A stretch of 64,000 bases of DNA from Bimuria novae-zelandiae CBS 107.79. Its lineage: Eukaryota > Ascomycota > Dothideomycetes > Pleosporales > Didymosphaeriaceae. Shown here piece by piece: positions 12,587-24,386 of this stretch. The DNA lies in assembly GCA_010015655.1 (NCBI GenBank), contig ML976711.1, forward strand, positions 234,013-298,012, in the 5' to 3' direction. A program made the position numbers and the translations under genes. Position 1 is the stretch's first letter; the number at the start of each line of letters is the position of its first letter. The notes below the pieces were generated by a model that saw only the letters and a program-made list of their open reading frames with translations, was not told the DNA's origin and did not search any database.

Positions 12587-13108
12587 TCACCCCCCTCCAA
12601 GGTGGGCTTAGTTCCCTAAGTCTATTATGCTACTTTCTCTTTCGTGCCCTGCTCTACGCTATCTTATCTATAGCTTAATTATTCTCTATTATTATTTCTA
12701 GGTACTTACTAGTCTTATACGCTTATAGCTAGGCGTCTAGTTATAATAGTAAGCTAGATTTTTTTAAGTAAGCTTAGTAGTAGTTTTTAACCTTATAAGG
12801 CGCTCCCTTAATGCCTTAGATGTTGTACTAGGTAGGGTTAAAATTATAAGTAGTCTAAAAGACCTTATACTGTAGGCGTTTATAATATATATAGCTATTA
12901 AATATTTCCTTTACTTACTATTATAGGTTACTATTAATCTCTATTAACTTTTCTTTTAGCTCTACCTAACCTAGCAGGGTATCTATAGTAAATATTTATA
13001 GGTAGTCTATGTAGAAGACGTTGTGCATATATATATATATATAAAAGAAGCTTAACTTAGTAGAAGTATCCTTTTATAGTAATAATTAGATAAGGCCTAT
13101 ATATCTAT
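12587..13108 (-). pseudogene. Gypsy A integrase C-terminus with chromodomain
   Basis: The minus-strand translation, with TAG in place of Trp or Gln, runs through a chromodomain-like segment (YKV-W-x-Y-x-P-W-Y then KGAPYKVKNYY, about 12770-12880) and ends shortly before the polypurine tract. It is cut at 13108 by the TRIM-like element, and the integrase core continues at 20161. Fungal chromoviruses end in such a domain, which is thought to steer integration. Confidence 0.7.
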
Positions 13109-16100
13109 TATTGCGCACAGTCAACTTCGATTAAGGAGCTCGTAAACAAAATCTATTAAGGAGAGGAAGCTCTACTAAGACGCTAAACTATTTAAAAGTT
13201 TAAGGAATTACGTGCTTAGCTACTTAGCTACTTAAATTAACTCTAGCTAGCGTAAAAAGCTCTAGTAAAGTATCCTTTTATAATACACCCCCTAACTTAT
13301 AAAGTATAGCAAGATAAGCTAAATAGTAATTTAAAATATAAAAATAGTAGTAAACTTATGCGTAGAGTTTAAAAAGCGTCTAGCTTAGGTCCTTAGCTTA
13401 CTAGATAATTAGTCTAAGTAGCTAGTTTATATAAAGTTCTATAAAAAAAAAAGTAGAAAAATAAGGAGCAGCGTACTACTACTATAAAGCTTTAATAAAC
13501 GTTTAAGGGTAATTATCTACTTATAACGTGACCCGCGCGAGTTGTCAGATTGAAGGGTAATCTTGATAAGATAGAAAAGTAATTATTAATTGATTCGATC
13601 TTCGTTCTCCTGCTGTGGGAGGTAGCATCTATATAACCATAAAGATATCCCTTACTTTGTTGTGGAATGTATCTTATGCAAGGGACTATATAATTAGATA
13701 TACCCCCTTAGCTTAGGCTTATCCTTAAGCTAAAGACTATCTATTAATAAGTAAATAGACTTATCTTTTATAATTTAGTTTTAAAAGCCTCTATTCTTTG
13801 CTCTAGCTTAAGTAGGTTAACTTCTTTATTAGTAATCTTATCCTTAATCTTTATAAGTCCTAGTTTATCTAGAAACTTACTCTATTTATTAGCTAGCAAG
13901 ACCTTTATAAGTTTATCTATAACTATATCTTCTAAGCATTAATAGTCTACCTTAATTATCCCTAGTGCGGCTTTTTGTCTTAGCTAGTAATTATAGATAT
14001 ATATATAATAGAGCTTTATTTGTAGCTTAGTAATCTCTTTAGTAATAAGTCGGATTGTTTACTAATTATTATAATTAATAGTAATAAGGGAATTGCTAAG
14101 GTTAATCTTTAGCTCTTTTAGTAATTAGGATATAAATAGAGCCTCCTTAGTAACCTGCGAGAGGGCTAGTAATTTAGCCTTTATAGTTAATATAGTAACT
14201 GTATCTTGCTTGTTTGCTTTTTATATAATTAGGCTTCTAAATAACTTAATAATATATCCCTATAAGCTTTTGCAATTAAGCGTATTATTAGTAAAAGATA
14301 TATCGCTTACTACTTCGAAAGTATCTACACCCCTAAGCTAAAGACCTAATAATTAGGTATTAGTAAGATAGAGGAAAACTTAGTTAGTAGCTACTTAGTA
14401 TTCTTTACTTTGGTTAGATAGGAATTATAATAGTTAAAAACTTATAAAGGTAATATTTAGTTACGTAGTTACTATAGCGTAGAGGATTAATCCTATTTTT
14501 TATTAGTATTAATTAACTTGAGCCTTGCTAGCGAGTCTAGTTTAAGGGAGTAGTTTAACTATTACTATAAGTATTCTATGCTATATCTTATATTGCTTAA
14601 TAAGTCGCGAGATCTTGTTAATGTACGAGGCCTTAAAAACTAAATCTTTCTATTTAAGTAGTCTCTAATAATTTCGACTCCTAGAAACTACTATAGATTA
14701 ATTCTACTAGTAAGTATAAATTTAGTACTTATTTTTACTAAAGTATCTTTAGTAGCTTGCTTTTATAATTTATCGTAAGCAATAATAAGGTTATTTATAT
14801 AGAAGAAGATAATAATACTATTCTTAATTAGATAGTATAGCTTGTAGGGCACTGTTTTAAAGCCTATATTATGGAGAGTTAATGTGAATTCTTTCTGCCA
14901 GAGCAATATATATGCGCAGTCCATAGAGGGCTTTATATAGTTAGAGGACTATGCCTGCTCGCGAGTAGCCGTGGGGCATTCTCATGTAGATTTCTCTGTC
15001 GAGCTTTGCGTGAACAAAAGCGTTAGTAAAGTTGTGTTAGATAAGCTCTAGGTTAAACTAAGCTACGATTATTATAAGCATGTAAAAGGATTATCTTATA
15101 AGTATTATAGCGTAGGTTTCTTATAAGGTAAGGTACTACTATTAATTGCCTTATACTACTAGCTTTGCCTTGCATTTCTGTAATTAATAGTATTTATTAA
15201 ACTTATAGGTATATACCTATATATAGTTAAGGATTTAATAGCCTGCTACTTTTACTAGAGCTGCTATAACCTCGCTCTAAAACTTTATTTCTTTATAGCT
15301 CTATAGATAGGATCGTTCTACTTCCCTCTATATATTATAAAGAGGGTAATCTTTAAGCTTACTTTAGTATATAGGTGCCTTTAGGAGCACGCTTTAATAT
15401 AGCTTCTTACTTAATATAATTATTTATTAAAGTTACGCCTTATTAAGAGCCTTGCCTTTATATTTACTACTACTACTAGCTTTAGTGCCTGCTATAAAGG
15501 CTATAGCCTAAGGGCTTGTTTACAACTACCTAATTTATATTATTTAAAGTAGTTTATTTTAATTGCCTTCTACTATTAATTATGCGAGGAGTATTATTAG
15601 TAGTAGTATTAAAGGGGGCGTTAGATATTTATACCTAACTTTCTTACCTTACTTATAATTAGGAGCTCTTTTAACCTTTTCCTTTAGCGCTTTATTAATT
15701 ATCTTATTTTTAAAGAAGGACTCGGTAGCTTACTTTTATTAAGGTAAGGAAGGTAACTTTACTAATTACACCTAAGCTACTATTTCTTCTAATATACTAT
15801 ATATAAGGTTATCTATTAAGTCTTTAGTTTTACTTAAGAATACAGTATCTTTATTAAAAATTACGTCGCGAGTGCTAATTATCTTTACTAAAGAGGGTAT
15901 CTATATTCTCTAGATATTAGTTAATCTATAGCTAACTAGATAACTTATTTATACTTTAGGATTTAATTACTAGAGCTTACTCTTACTACGTTTAGTATTA
16001 TTAATTATAGCGAAGGCCTTGCAGCTATAGGCTTTTAAGTAAGCTTAATTAGGCTTTTTTAGTTTAGTAATAACACTATTTTAAAATGCTACTATTTTAA

Positions 16101-19100
16101 AGAGCACTTCGTATAAAGATCGCTATTAATTAGCGTAATTTAGCGTTTAATTATATAGGTAGACCGCGGCTTAGATAATCTTAGGCTATATCTAATAAGG
16201 TAGGTTAGAGTTAAGTTGCATCGCGCGTACTTTTTTCTTAATTATACCCCCTAAGCGTTTAGCTTCTTTATTTTATACTTAAGTATTAAGTACTAAAAGC
16301 TTAATCTTAATACCTTACGCTGCGCACCACTTTTTAATATTTACCTTAATAAAAAAGATCTTATTATTAGACTTAATTACTTTTACTATAATATTATATT
16401 ATACTTCTATAAACTATATAAAGGTGCTAAGTAGTTTAATAATTAAACGTGCTAGATAGTTATCCTTAAAGTAAAAGTCCTATATAAAGCTAAAGAATTA
16501 ATTAGTAATTAGTATTTAACTCTTCTCTCTTATTAAGCTATTTACTTTATAGCTATAAAATTTAATTATAACTTACTTACTAGGTCCTTTAGTTAGCTCC
16601 TTAGCTTGGTACTATATTTATTATTTTAATTTTACTTTGCCGCAGGCGTTATATTTAACTATAAAAAAACCTTTAATTCTTACCCCCTTAGATTACTACA
16701 CAAGGTGTTTAAAAGCCTAAGGGCCTAGATAGCCTAGTTATTAGTGCCAAGTTAATGCGTCTACCTTCTATAGTCTTCGTTTAGTGCGTGTGTTAGTCTT
16801 ATGGGTAGCGTGCGTAGCATCGGTAGGAGCACTACCTACTAGTCTTATCCTATATTCTAACACCCACTGTCCATGCAACTCTTAGAGTTCTGCTAGCATA
16901 GTATTATCTCTTCTCTTTAGAGTTATTAGGTCTGCCTTTATGTCCCACCAAGGGCCTTGCCTCCGGAGCAATTAGAATAATACAAGATTATAAAGCAGAT
17001 TAGGGTAGGAGGCGATATTATCTAGCTATATTATTTAATTACCGCTTATACTTTATATGTTAAGATAGACGCTTCTATATCCTTTAATCTATATTTATGT
17101 ATTCCCTGCCTATATAAAGTCTCCTAGCGCTGGTGGCTAGTATAAGATAAAGTAATTAATGTTATTAAAAATATAGCAAGTTATGCCTAAATTAAGTATA
17201 GCTAAGTATCGTAATAGGTACGTGTTTAGGTTATTATAAAAGGATGTAGTAGTAATTCGAGTTAGAGTAGGAGTGTATAATAATTTAATTTAAAATATTT
17301 AAAACTTTAGTCTTTTCACCTTCCTTATCTCCTCTTATAAATATAAATTATTTTAGATCCTGTATTATACTATTTCTATAAAGCTAGGTTATAGCCTAAA
17401 CTACTCTAGTGTATAATCTAGATATGCGTATAAGTAGTCTTATAAACTATGTCTTTATTTACAAGTAAAATATTTTTTACCTTTAATTATTATTATATCC
17501 TTTATTAAGAACTACTTAGATATAGTCATTTAACTAAAGAATCGTTTTCGTTACGGTCTTCCTTGTCTACGTTAGTTATTTGTGGAAAATGGCGCGTCTT
17601 TAATAGCTTAAAAGGCGTCCCTGTTAGTGCCCAGGGTAGATGCACCATCAGCAGCGAGAGATAGCTTATTAGTAGTAAAGGCGCCCCTATACTATTTGCC
17701 CTTAATTAGGTAGAGTATTACTATATATTCTTAGAAGCTTTTTATTATCTCCTTTCTTATTATATTTACGTCTTAGCGTCCAGTTTCTTAAAAAGACACG
17801 CGCTAAGTAGGAGTAGTCTTTATAATTATAGTTAAGAAGTCCTTTATAGTAATATAAATTAATTATACTTTAGTAATATTATTCGTCTCTACTTTTATAG
17901 CTACCTAATTATACTTAGTTAGCTAAGTATCTTAGTTTAGAGGTTATTTTATTGGCTTAAAAGCCTATACGTATTATACTTTTACTTTATCCCGTTCGTC
18001 TTCCTTAGTAACGCCTATAGTCTATATTAGAGACATAATCTATTACTAAATTTATTTTCTAAGCTGATAATAGTTGCGTGAAAGGTGTTACAATATAGTA
18101 GATTAAATATAAATAATTACTTTCTTAAAACTTATATTCTCCTCGCGGTATTCTTTATCCTTTATCTTATAGTCTTTAAGCTATATTTTATAGAACTTAA
18201 TATCTTCCTTATATGCCTGAAGACCTAAGTTTAATAGCTCTAATAGGCGTGTTAGAGGGTTCTGTTAATTATTATTATTTGCGCGGATAATTAGTTAGTA
18301 ACTTACTATTTCTAGTGGCGACAACAGAGTTAGCTTTTTATGTAAAAGTTTAGCTCTATTTAGGTTAATAATAGACTATATATCTATTAGTTCGCATCGC
18401 GCTTTTAGTTATAATAGCTATAGTATATAGTTTATATAATTAGTTAACATAATTGTTGAGTCGTGGAGTGTTAATAGCGACGTTTTCTTTTTTTTTAAGG
18501 TTTAGTTAAGGTAGTGAGACTCTTAATTATTAAATTAAAGGGTAATCTTAATAAGATAAAAAAGTAATTATTAATTAATTTAATCTTCGTTCTCCTGCTA
18601 TAGGAGGTAGCATCTATATAATTATAAAGACATCCCTTACTTTATTATGGAATATATCTTATGCAAGGGACCATGTAATCGGACACGAGTACCTGCGTAA
18701 AAAGGTAAAGAAATAAAAAGAGTAGCGTACTTTTACTATAAAGCTTTAATAAATATTTAAGAGTAAATATTTACTTATAACGTGACCCGCGCGAGTACCT
18801 GCGTATATAAGTAAAAGAATAAGTAGCTATAGGATTATAGCGCCTAGCTAGTAAAGACTTATTTACTTATAGGCTTACTATAATTTATACTTTAATATTT
18901 TTTAGAAATTTTAAAAGGTTTTCTACTTATCCCTTTTACTTAAGCTTAGCTAATAACACTTTTTACTAATCCTTTTAAATTTAGCTTTTAATTTTACTAA
19001 TCTCTTAACTTATAGGTTTATTATATAGCTTATAAGATACTTCTCCTTAGAGCGCATACTGTAGGCGGTTGCACTCTATAGGCTTCTATTAATGCTAGCT

Positions 19101-20155
19101 ATTTACTCTACATAGGCACTTGTAGTTTGCATCAGGAGTGCGCCCTCCGAGCGTAGCGTACATGCCTGCGTGCTTCGTTGTTTGGCCGAGCTGCGCGAGC
19201 CATTAAGCATATCCCTCCAGAGACAGAGTTGCTACTGCGCCTGGTCGCGATAGGTTATTAAGCTCTCTCTAAGCCCACTTATGGTTGTATCGTAGTGCTA
19301 AGCGTAGGAGATCCTTTATTAGCAATGTACCCTTTATCTCTAGGAGATCTAGGAGCACAGCGTTAGCGTGTGCGCGATTCTATTTGGATAGCTATTTAGT
19401 TATGTCTGTTGTTCTGCTGCTTTGTGGGCGTAGGGTAACCTTTCTATATGTATGTCATACCTGTTCCTTCTAGTCATTATCGCTTAGATAGAGATTATTC
19501 TTAAGTTCTCTTATTAGCGCCTGCAGTGTCTACTAATTACCTAACTATAGTATAAACCTAGTTCTAGAGTATCTAAAACTTTATTATAAGCTAAGTATAA
19601 ATAGTAGACTCTAGCTTATAGCGCTTGAGCTATTATATATATAGCTTACCCTTAGTATTTAGGTCTAGTAGGTCTAGAGCCTAATTATGTATATTTATCT
19701 ACTTAAGAGCCTTAGAGTTAATATAACTCTATATCTCTTAAGCGTTTATGTAGTACTTAAGCTACGCATGCTAAGGTAGGAATAAGTTATAATTTATAAG
19801 TTAGTTACTTACTAGGAGCTTTATAAAGGTTATTATATAGTTAGGCTTTATTATAAGTCGTAAGGTAGTAGGACGTTAGCGTAAGGATAATAAAAAGTAA
19901 GAAATAGTTTACTACTATAATTATTATCTAGTATAAAGCGAGTATTATAAAGCGTTATAAAAATACTAGGCTTATAATTATTACGCATAAGTAAATTTAA
20001 TTAGGGAGCTTATAAATAAAGTCTATTAAGGAGAGGGAGCTCTACTAAGACGCTAAGCTATTTAGGGGTTTAGGGGATCGCGTGCTTGGCTACTTAGCTA
20101 CTTAGATTAACCCTAGCTAGCGTAGAAAGCTCTAGCAAGGTGCCCTTTTGCAACA
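13109..20155 (-). mobile_element. TRIM/LARD-like short LTR element, copy 1 (split by a copia)
   Basis: Target duplication TCTAT (13104-13108 and 20156-20160) flanks two 177-bp LTRs (13109-13285 and 19979-20155). Removing the copia insertion and its duplicated CGAGT leaves about 1.9 kb, the same size as copy 2 at 58013-59938. The polypurine tract (GGGGG beside the LTR at 13286) sets the minus orientation. I see no protease, RT or integrase motif inside. It contains two tandem copies of a roughly 115-bp unit (around 18690-18800 with 13440-13542) that also occur in copy 2. It is inserted in the integrase of gypsy A. Confidence 0.85.
13543..18685 (-). mobile_element. Ty1/copia retrotransposon, complete but RIP-inactivated
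   Basis: CGAGT at 13538-13542 and 18686-18690 flanks a 5.14-kb element with 158-bp LTRs (13543-13700 and 18528-18685, beginning TGTCAGATT in the left copy). Orientation is minus: polypurine tract AAGGGGGT next to the left LTR, Gag near 17.4-18.5 kb, reverse transcriptase near 14.75-15.1 kb. In the RT, FTNAFVHAKLD, the following YKALYGLR and a mutated YVDD box (Asp to Asn) are readable. The order integrase before RT is copia type. Much of 14880-15040 escaped RIP, while the right LTR is strongly mutated. It is inserted in the TRIM-like element. Confidence 0.9.
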
Positions 20156-20160
20156 TCTAT

Positions 20161-23100
20161 TAATTAAGCTTTTAACTAAAGTAGCTAGTAGTAAAGCCTC
20201 TATGCGTAATATAGACTTAATTACTTACTATAAAATTAGATTTATATTATTTCTTATTTATTTAGCGTGCTTACTATTATTAAGCCTAAGTAATAGGTTT
20301 TAAGCTATCCTTATAGTTAGTATTATAGCGTTATACTAAATTCTCGCGTAGCTCTACGCTTCTTCTTAAGATATTTATTTATAAATAGTAGGTAAGGTCC
20401 TTGTACGCTCCTCCTAGTCTTAGTAGTAGGTAGGTTAGTATCTAAACTTAATCTTATACAGCAATAGGCCTGTAGTCTTATAAGGCAGTATAGCCTAAGC
20501 CTAGCCTATATAAGATAGTAGGTTAGACTAGTTATTTTAATAATAGTTAATAAAGCGGCGTAGGCGCTAGTTAAGATACTAGTTTATAATTTTTATATTA
20601 CTATTTATTTAAGGGTAATAGGCTATTAAAAGTTTTTAATATTTATAAGTTAATATAGCTTGTTTATAAAGGCTGAGACGAACTAAGGGCCTATATTAAA
20701 GATAATAGACTGAGGTAGGCTATATACGCACCAGATATAGCAATAGTATATATTTATTACTTACTTAGCTATAGTTATTTTATAGTAAGATAGTAAGAAG
20801 CAGCGTTTACTAAAGTAGTTAATTATAATTAAGGCGTTATTAAAATCTTTCTTATTAAGTAGAAATAATTTAAATTTTATTAAAATATCTTACTATACTT
20901 ACTTCAGTATTAGTAATAATTTTAGTAGTTCTAGGGTATAGTCGCGAGGTGCGTAGCTCTAAGGTAAGCTTTATAAATAATAACGTAGGTATTTATATCT
21001 TTTGCTAGATTTAGCTAGTAGTACTAATTTCTAAGTAGCTTAGCTATTTTCCTTTTTTTTATAGGTAAGTAGTAATCTGCGTAGTATAGATATTTTAAAT
21101 TAGATAGATACGTAGGAAGTAAACTACTAGGACGACTAATTAGCCTTAATATAAAAGTAGACTTTAATTATTTAGCTTATATAGTACTTAGAAGTTTATT
21201 TAAGCTTTCTCTTATAGCTTTTATAGGCCACAACAGTTTCAGTTTACTTAAATTACTTAAATAATAAGGGCATGCGGATCCTTTATAGAGGAAGAAGATA
21301 TAAGAGTATTTATTATAATAATATTAAGCTTTTAACCCTATAGTCCTTAAGTAATTAGGTTAGCGAGCTAGGTCGTAGCTTTTTATACTATATTAATATC
21401 TAGCTACTTAGGCTGTAAAAAGGCTCTTATATAAGCTATTATATTTTTATTTTTTTAGGTCTATAGTTTCTCTTACTTGCGTGATAGTGTGTTAGCTACT
21501 ACGTTAGTAGTACCTAGTTAATAGGTAAGCTTAAAGTTAAAGTCTACTACTATTATAGCCTAGTGTATTTATTATAAAGTAAGCTCTTACTTAGTTAAAA
21601 AGTATTTAAGCGCTTAATAGTTAGTAATAGCGCTAAATATCTTAGTAGTCTATAAGCTAATAAGCTAAGACTTTTACTTTTTCAAGCTATAAATTATAGT
21701 AAGTATCTCGTTATTATAAATATTATAATATATTTATAATCTACTTATAGTTTTAAAATAGAAGGCGATAGATTGCTAGAGACTATTATTACTGTGACAG
21801 CCTGGCATGCCGGCAGGTCACATGACCTCGCGTACGAGGCGCAACTGCCTTACGCCCTGGTGCGGCTGCCCGCGCACCCAGCGCAGTTACTTCAGATGGA
21901 TAGTTGTTCCCCTCCGACGAGCGCACAAAAGCGCTGCGAGCCTATGTACCTACAGTCTCCTCATCTTAGTGTAGCTGAAATAGAGCCAACTTACCTCATC
22001 TACTTCTCTAGATGCAGGAGACCGCGCCCGTCCTCACAATTACTAGTATTAGTCTTTATATACGTTATGTAATAAGGTAAGTAGTAGGTAAAGGTATTAT
22101 TTACTAGCATAAGGTTCTTAGCTTACTAAAAGGCTACGAGCTCGCGCTTGCTAAAGGCATGCTAGGCGCCTTTTTAGAGTAGCTTAGTAAGTAGCTAGAT
22201 AATACGCCTATAGTCCTTAAGGAAAGTGTAATAGAAGTTATAAAAGTCTAAAAATAACTATATAGCTTTAACTAATATAAGTACTAGCTAGTCCTGCATA
22301 GTAGTAACCTTTTTTAAGTTTTTTTTAAATACCTTACATGGTAATAATAAGACTAAGGAACTTTATTTTTATTACCCTAAATTTCTATTTTTAATATTAA
22401 TCTAGAGTCTTGCATCGCGGAAACATCTTAGCACCTAAGTAATATGCTCCTCGTGATATAGCGGGTCCTCTAAGTATATAAGGATATTGTCTAGATAGGC
22501 TATACAGAAGTTATTAAGTATTCTATATATTACTTTATTAATATATCTTTAAAAGGTCGCAGGGCTATTATAGAGGCTAAACAAAAGTATATAATACTTA
22601 TAGTTATTATAGCGTGTATAAAAGGTAGTTAGGTTCTTGGTATCCTTATTAAGCTAGATATTATAGAAGGCCTATTATACGTCTAGCTTTATAAACACCT
22701 TAGCGTCTATAAGCCGCCTAAAAGTTTTTTAAATAAGTAGGATAAGATAAATATCCTCTTTATAATAGAATTAAGCTTATAATAGTTTTAAGCTTATAAT
22801 AGTTAATATAGAATTACTATCCCTCTTTAGGCTTTTTAGTACATAGCACTGGCAAGGCGTATAGAGTATTACTATAAGTAATAAAGCCTTATTATAAATA
22901 ATCCTTTAGGTAAGCGTTTATAAGCTTTAGCTATTTAAAAGATATACTATATAGTAGGCTTAACGTTAGCGTATTATTTATAGTTAGTTTAATATTATAA
23001 CTAACGCTATCGCGGTGTAGAGGTAAAAGACATCTACGTCCTTTTTTAAAAAGTAAGCTAGAGTAGCGCCTACATAACATAAGAATAGTAACTTCTTTAT

Positions 23101-24033
23101 AAGAAGCTAGCGGAGTTCTTTATTTAGGTCTAGCGGGTTTATCTGGTCTAGCGCCTCCTTGTGGTTTTAGATTAGCCTTTTTATTTTATAGACGCTAATA
23201 TAGCTAATAACTATCTCTTTTTAACGCGTATTAATTATAAATATAATAGCTCTTATAGTATTAATCTTTAGGCCTATTATCGCGAGGTCCCTATAAGAGA
23301 TAGGTTTAAGGCAAATTAGTAGGTACTTTTATAATAGTAGCGCTTAATAGTAGAACTACTTCTTTATTTTTACTAGGTTCTTCTTGTAGGTGCGCCGCTA
23401 AGGGGATTGCTATAAGAAATAATAGGTATGCTATATAACAGCTATATTTATAAGCTTATTACGTTTGTTAGTATCTACTTAATACTTAAAATTAATTCCC
23501 GTAGTAGTGCCTCGTGTTAAAATAATAATATCTTATTTATAGTTAATTAGTGTTATATTTAGCTAGTTAAGTATTTACTATTTATAGTTAATCTAAATAT
23601 TAGCTTCCTTAAGAAGCTTGCGGCTAACTATAAGGTTATAGTAATTAGTGTTATAGGGTATAAAGAAAGTAGTAAGGTAGTAACTATTTAACACTAAGTT
23701 AGTTTAAAAATGCTCATTTATTTATCGATTTAGTTAATTATTATATCTTGCTAAGTAGATAGCTTCTATATTCTTAATAAATATATTAAGCCCTTTCTTA
23801 ATTATATAGAGGCATTTAAAGTAAACTAAGACGTAGCTACCTGCGCTAGTATTAATAAAAACTTTTAGCTTAATTATAAGCCTGTTTATTAAGATATAAC
23901 AAGGCTTAATAAAAGCGCTCCTACTAAATAAGAGCTCTTTAATATTAGTAGCTTTAGTAGGCTTCTTTAGGGAGGAAACTTTCCCTGGAGAGAGTTATTT
24001 TTTATTTATTATTTGAAGGCGAGTTTTTATTTA
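20161..24033 (-). pseudogene. Gypsy A protease, RT, RNase H and integrase (RIP-inactivated)
   Basis: Read on the minus strand from 24033 downward: an aspartic-protease region (about 23600-24000), an RT around 22300-22950 with FTKLD-x-RRAF, YKYYVLPFGL and YLDDILIY motifs visible through C-to-T changes, then RNase H (about 21200-21750) and the integrase core down to 20161. It resumes after the TRIM-like insertion at 13108. A solo LTR of the same family sits in it. Its gag is missing on this strand and is found on the plus strand ending at 7631. Confidence 0.75.
21793..22038 (+). repeat. Solo gypsy LTR (family A) with 5-bp target duplication
   Basis: A 246-bp LTR from TGTGACAGCC to GTCCTCACA, flanked on both sides by ATTAC (21788-21792 and 22039-22043). 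No internal part adjoins it, so the element was lost by LTR-LTR recombination. It is almost free of RIP in contrast to the gypsy A body around it, which suggests it arrived later or was too short to be a RIP target. Confidence 0.95.
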
Positions 24034-24386
24034 TGTCACGAGAGCAACGAGTATAGGTGTCTTAACTAAGGTAAGCTAGATTAATAATACTGCGTTCGAT
24101 ATCTACGTGTAGGTATAAGACGTTAGATAAGGAGAAAAGGTCTTCTCCCTCTATTTAGCGTGGATTTATCTATCTCGCTTAGTCTAGGTACTAATACCTA
24201 GATGGCTAGCATCGTGTCTAACTAATTAGAAGTAAGCTTCGGGCCTAGGCTATTAGACCTTTAGGGCCTAGACTATTACATCTTTAGCTCCTAAAGTATA
24301 AGTTCGGAGGCAGAAGTCTATATATTAACGTACTATTATTAATAGTACGTCTAAGCTATTAAGTTACCTAAAAAGTTACTATAATA
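24034..24386 (-). repeat. 3' LTR of gypsy G, minus orientation
   Basis: A 353-bp reverse complement of the LTR at 7632-7986, with the conserved palindrome at 24328-24350. The purine run GGGAAGAGATC upstream on the minus strand is the probable polypurine tract. It is followed in its own orientation by TAAAT, the same five bases that precede the plus-oriented copy. Confidence 0.8.

Noticed and set aside
13028..13045. TA microsatellite
   Set aside because: A short (TA)n inside RIP-mutated gypsy coding sequence; no special role suggested.
21773..22072. Open frame of 99 codons
   Set aside because: It coincides with the solo LTR 21793-22038. The open frame only reflects the lack of RIP.
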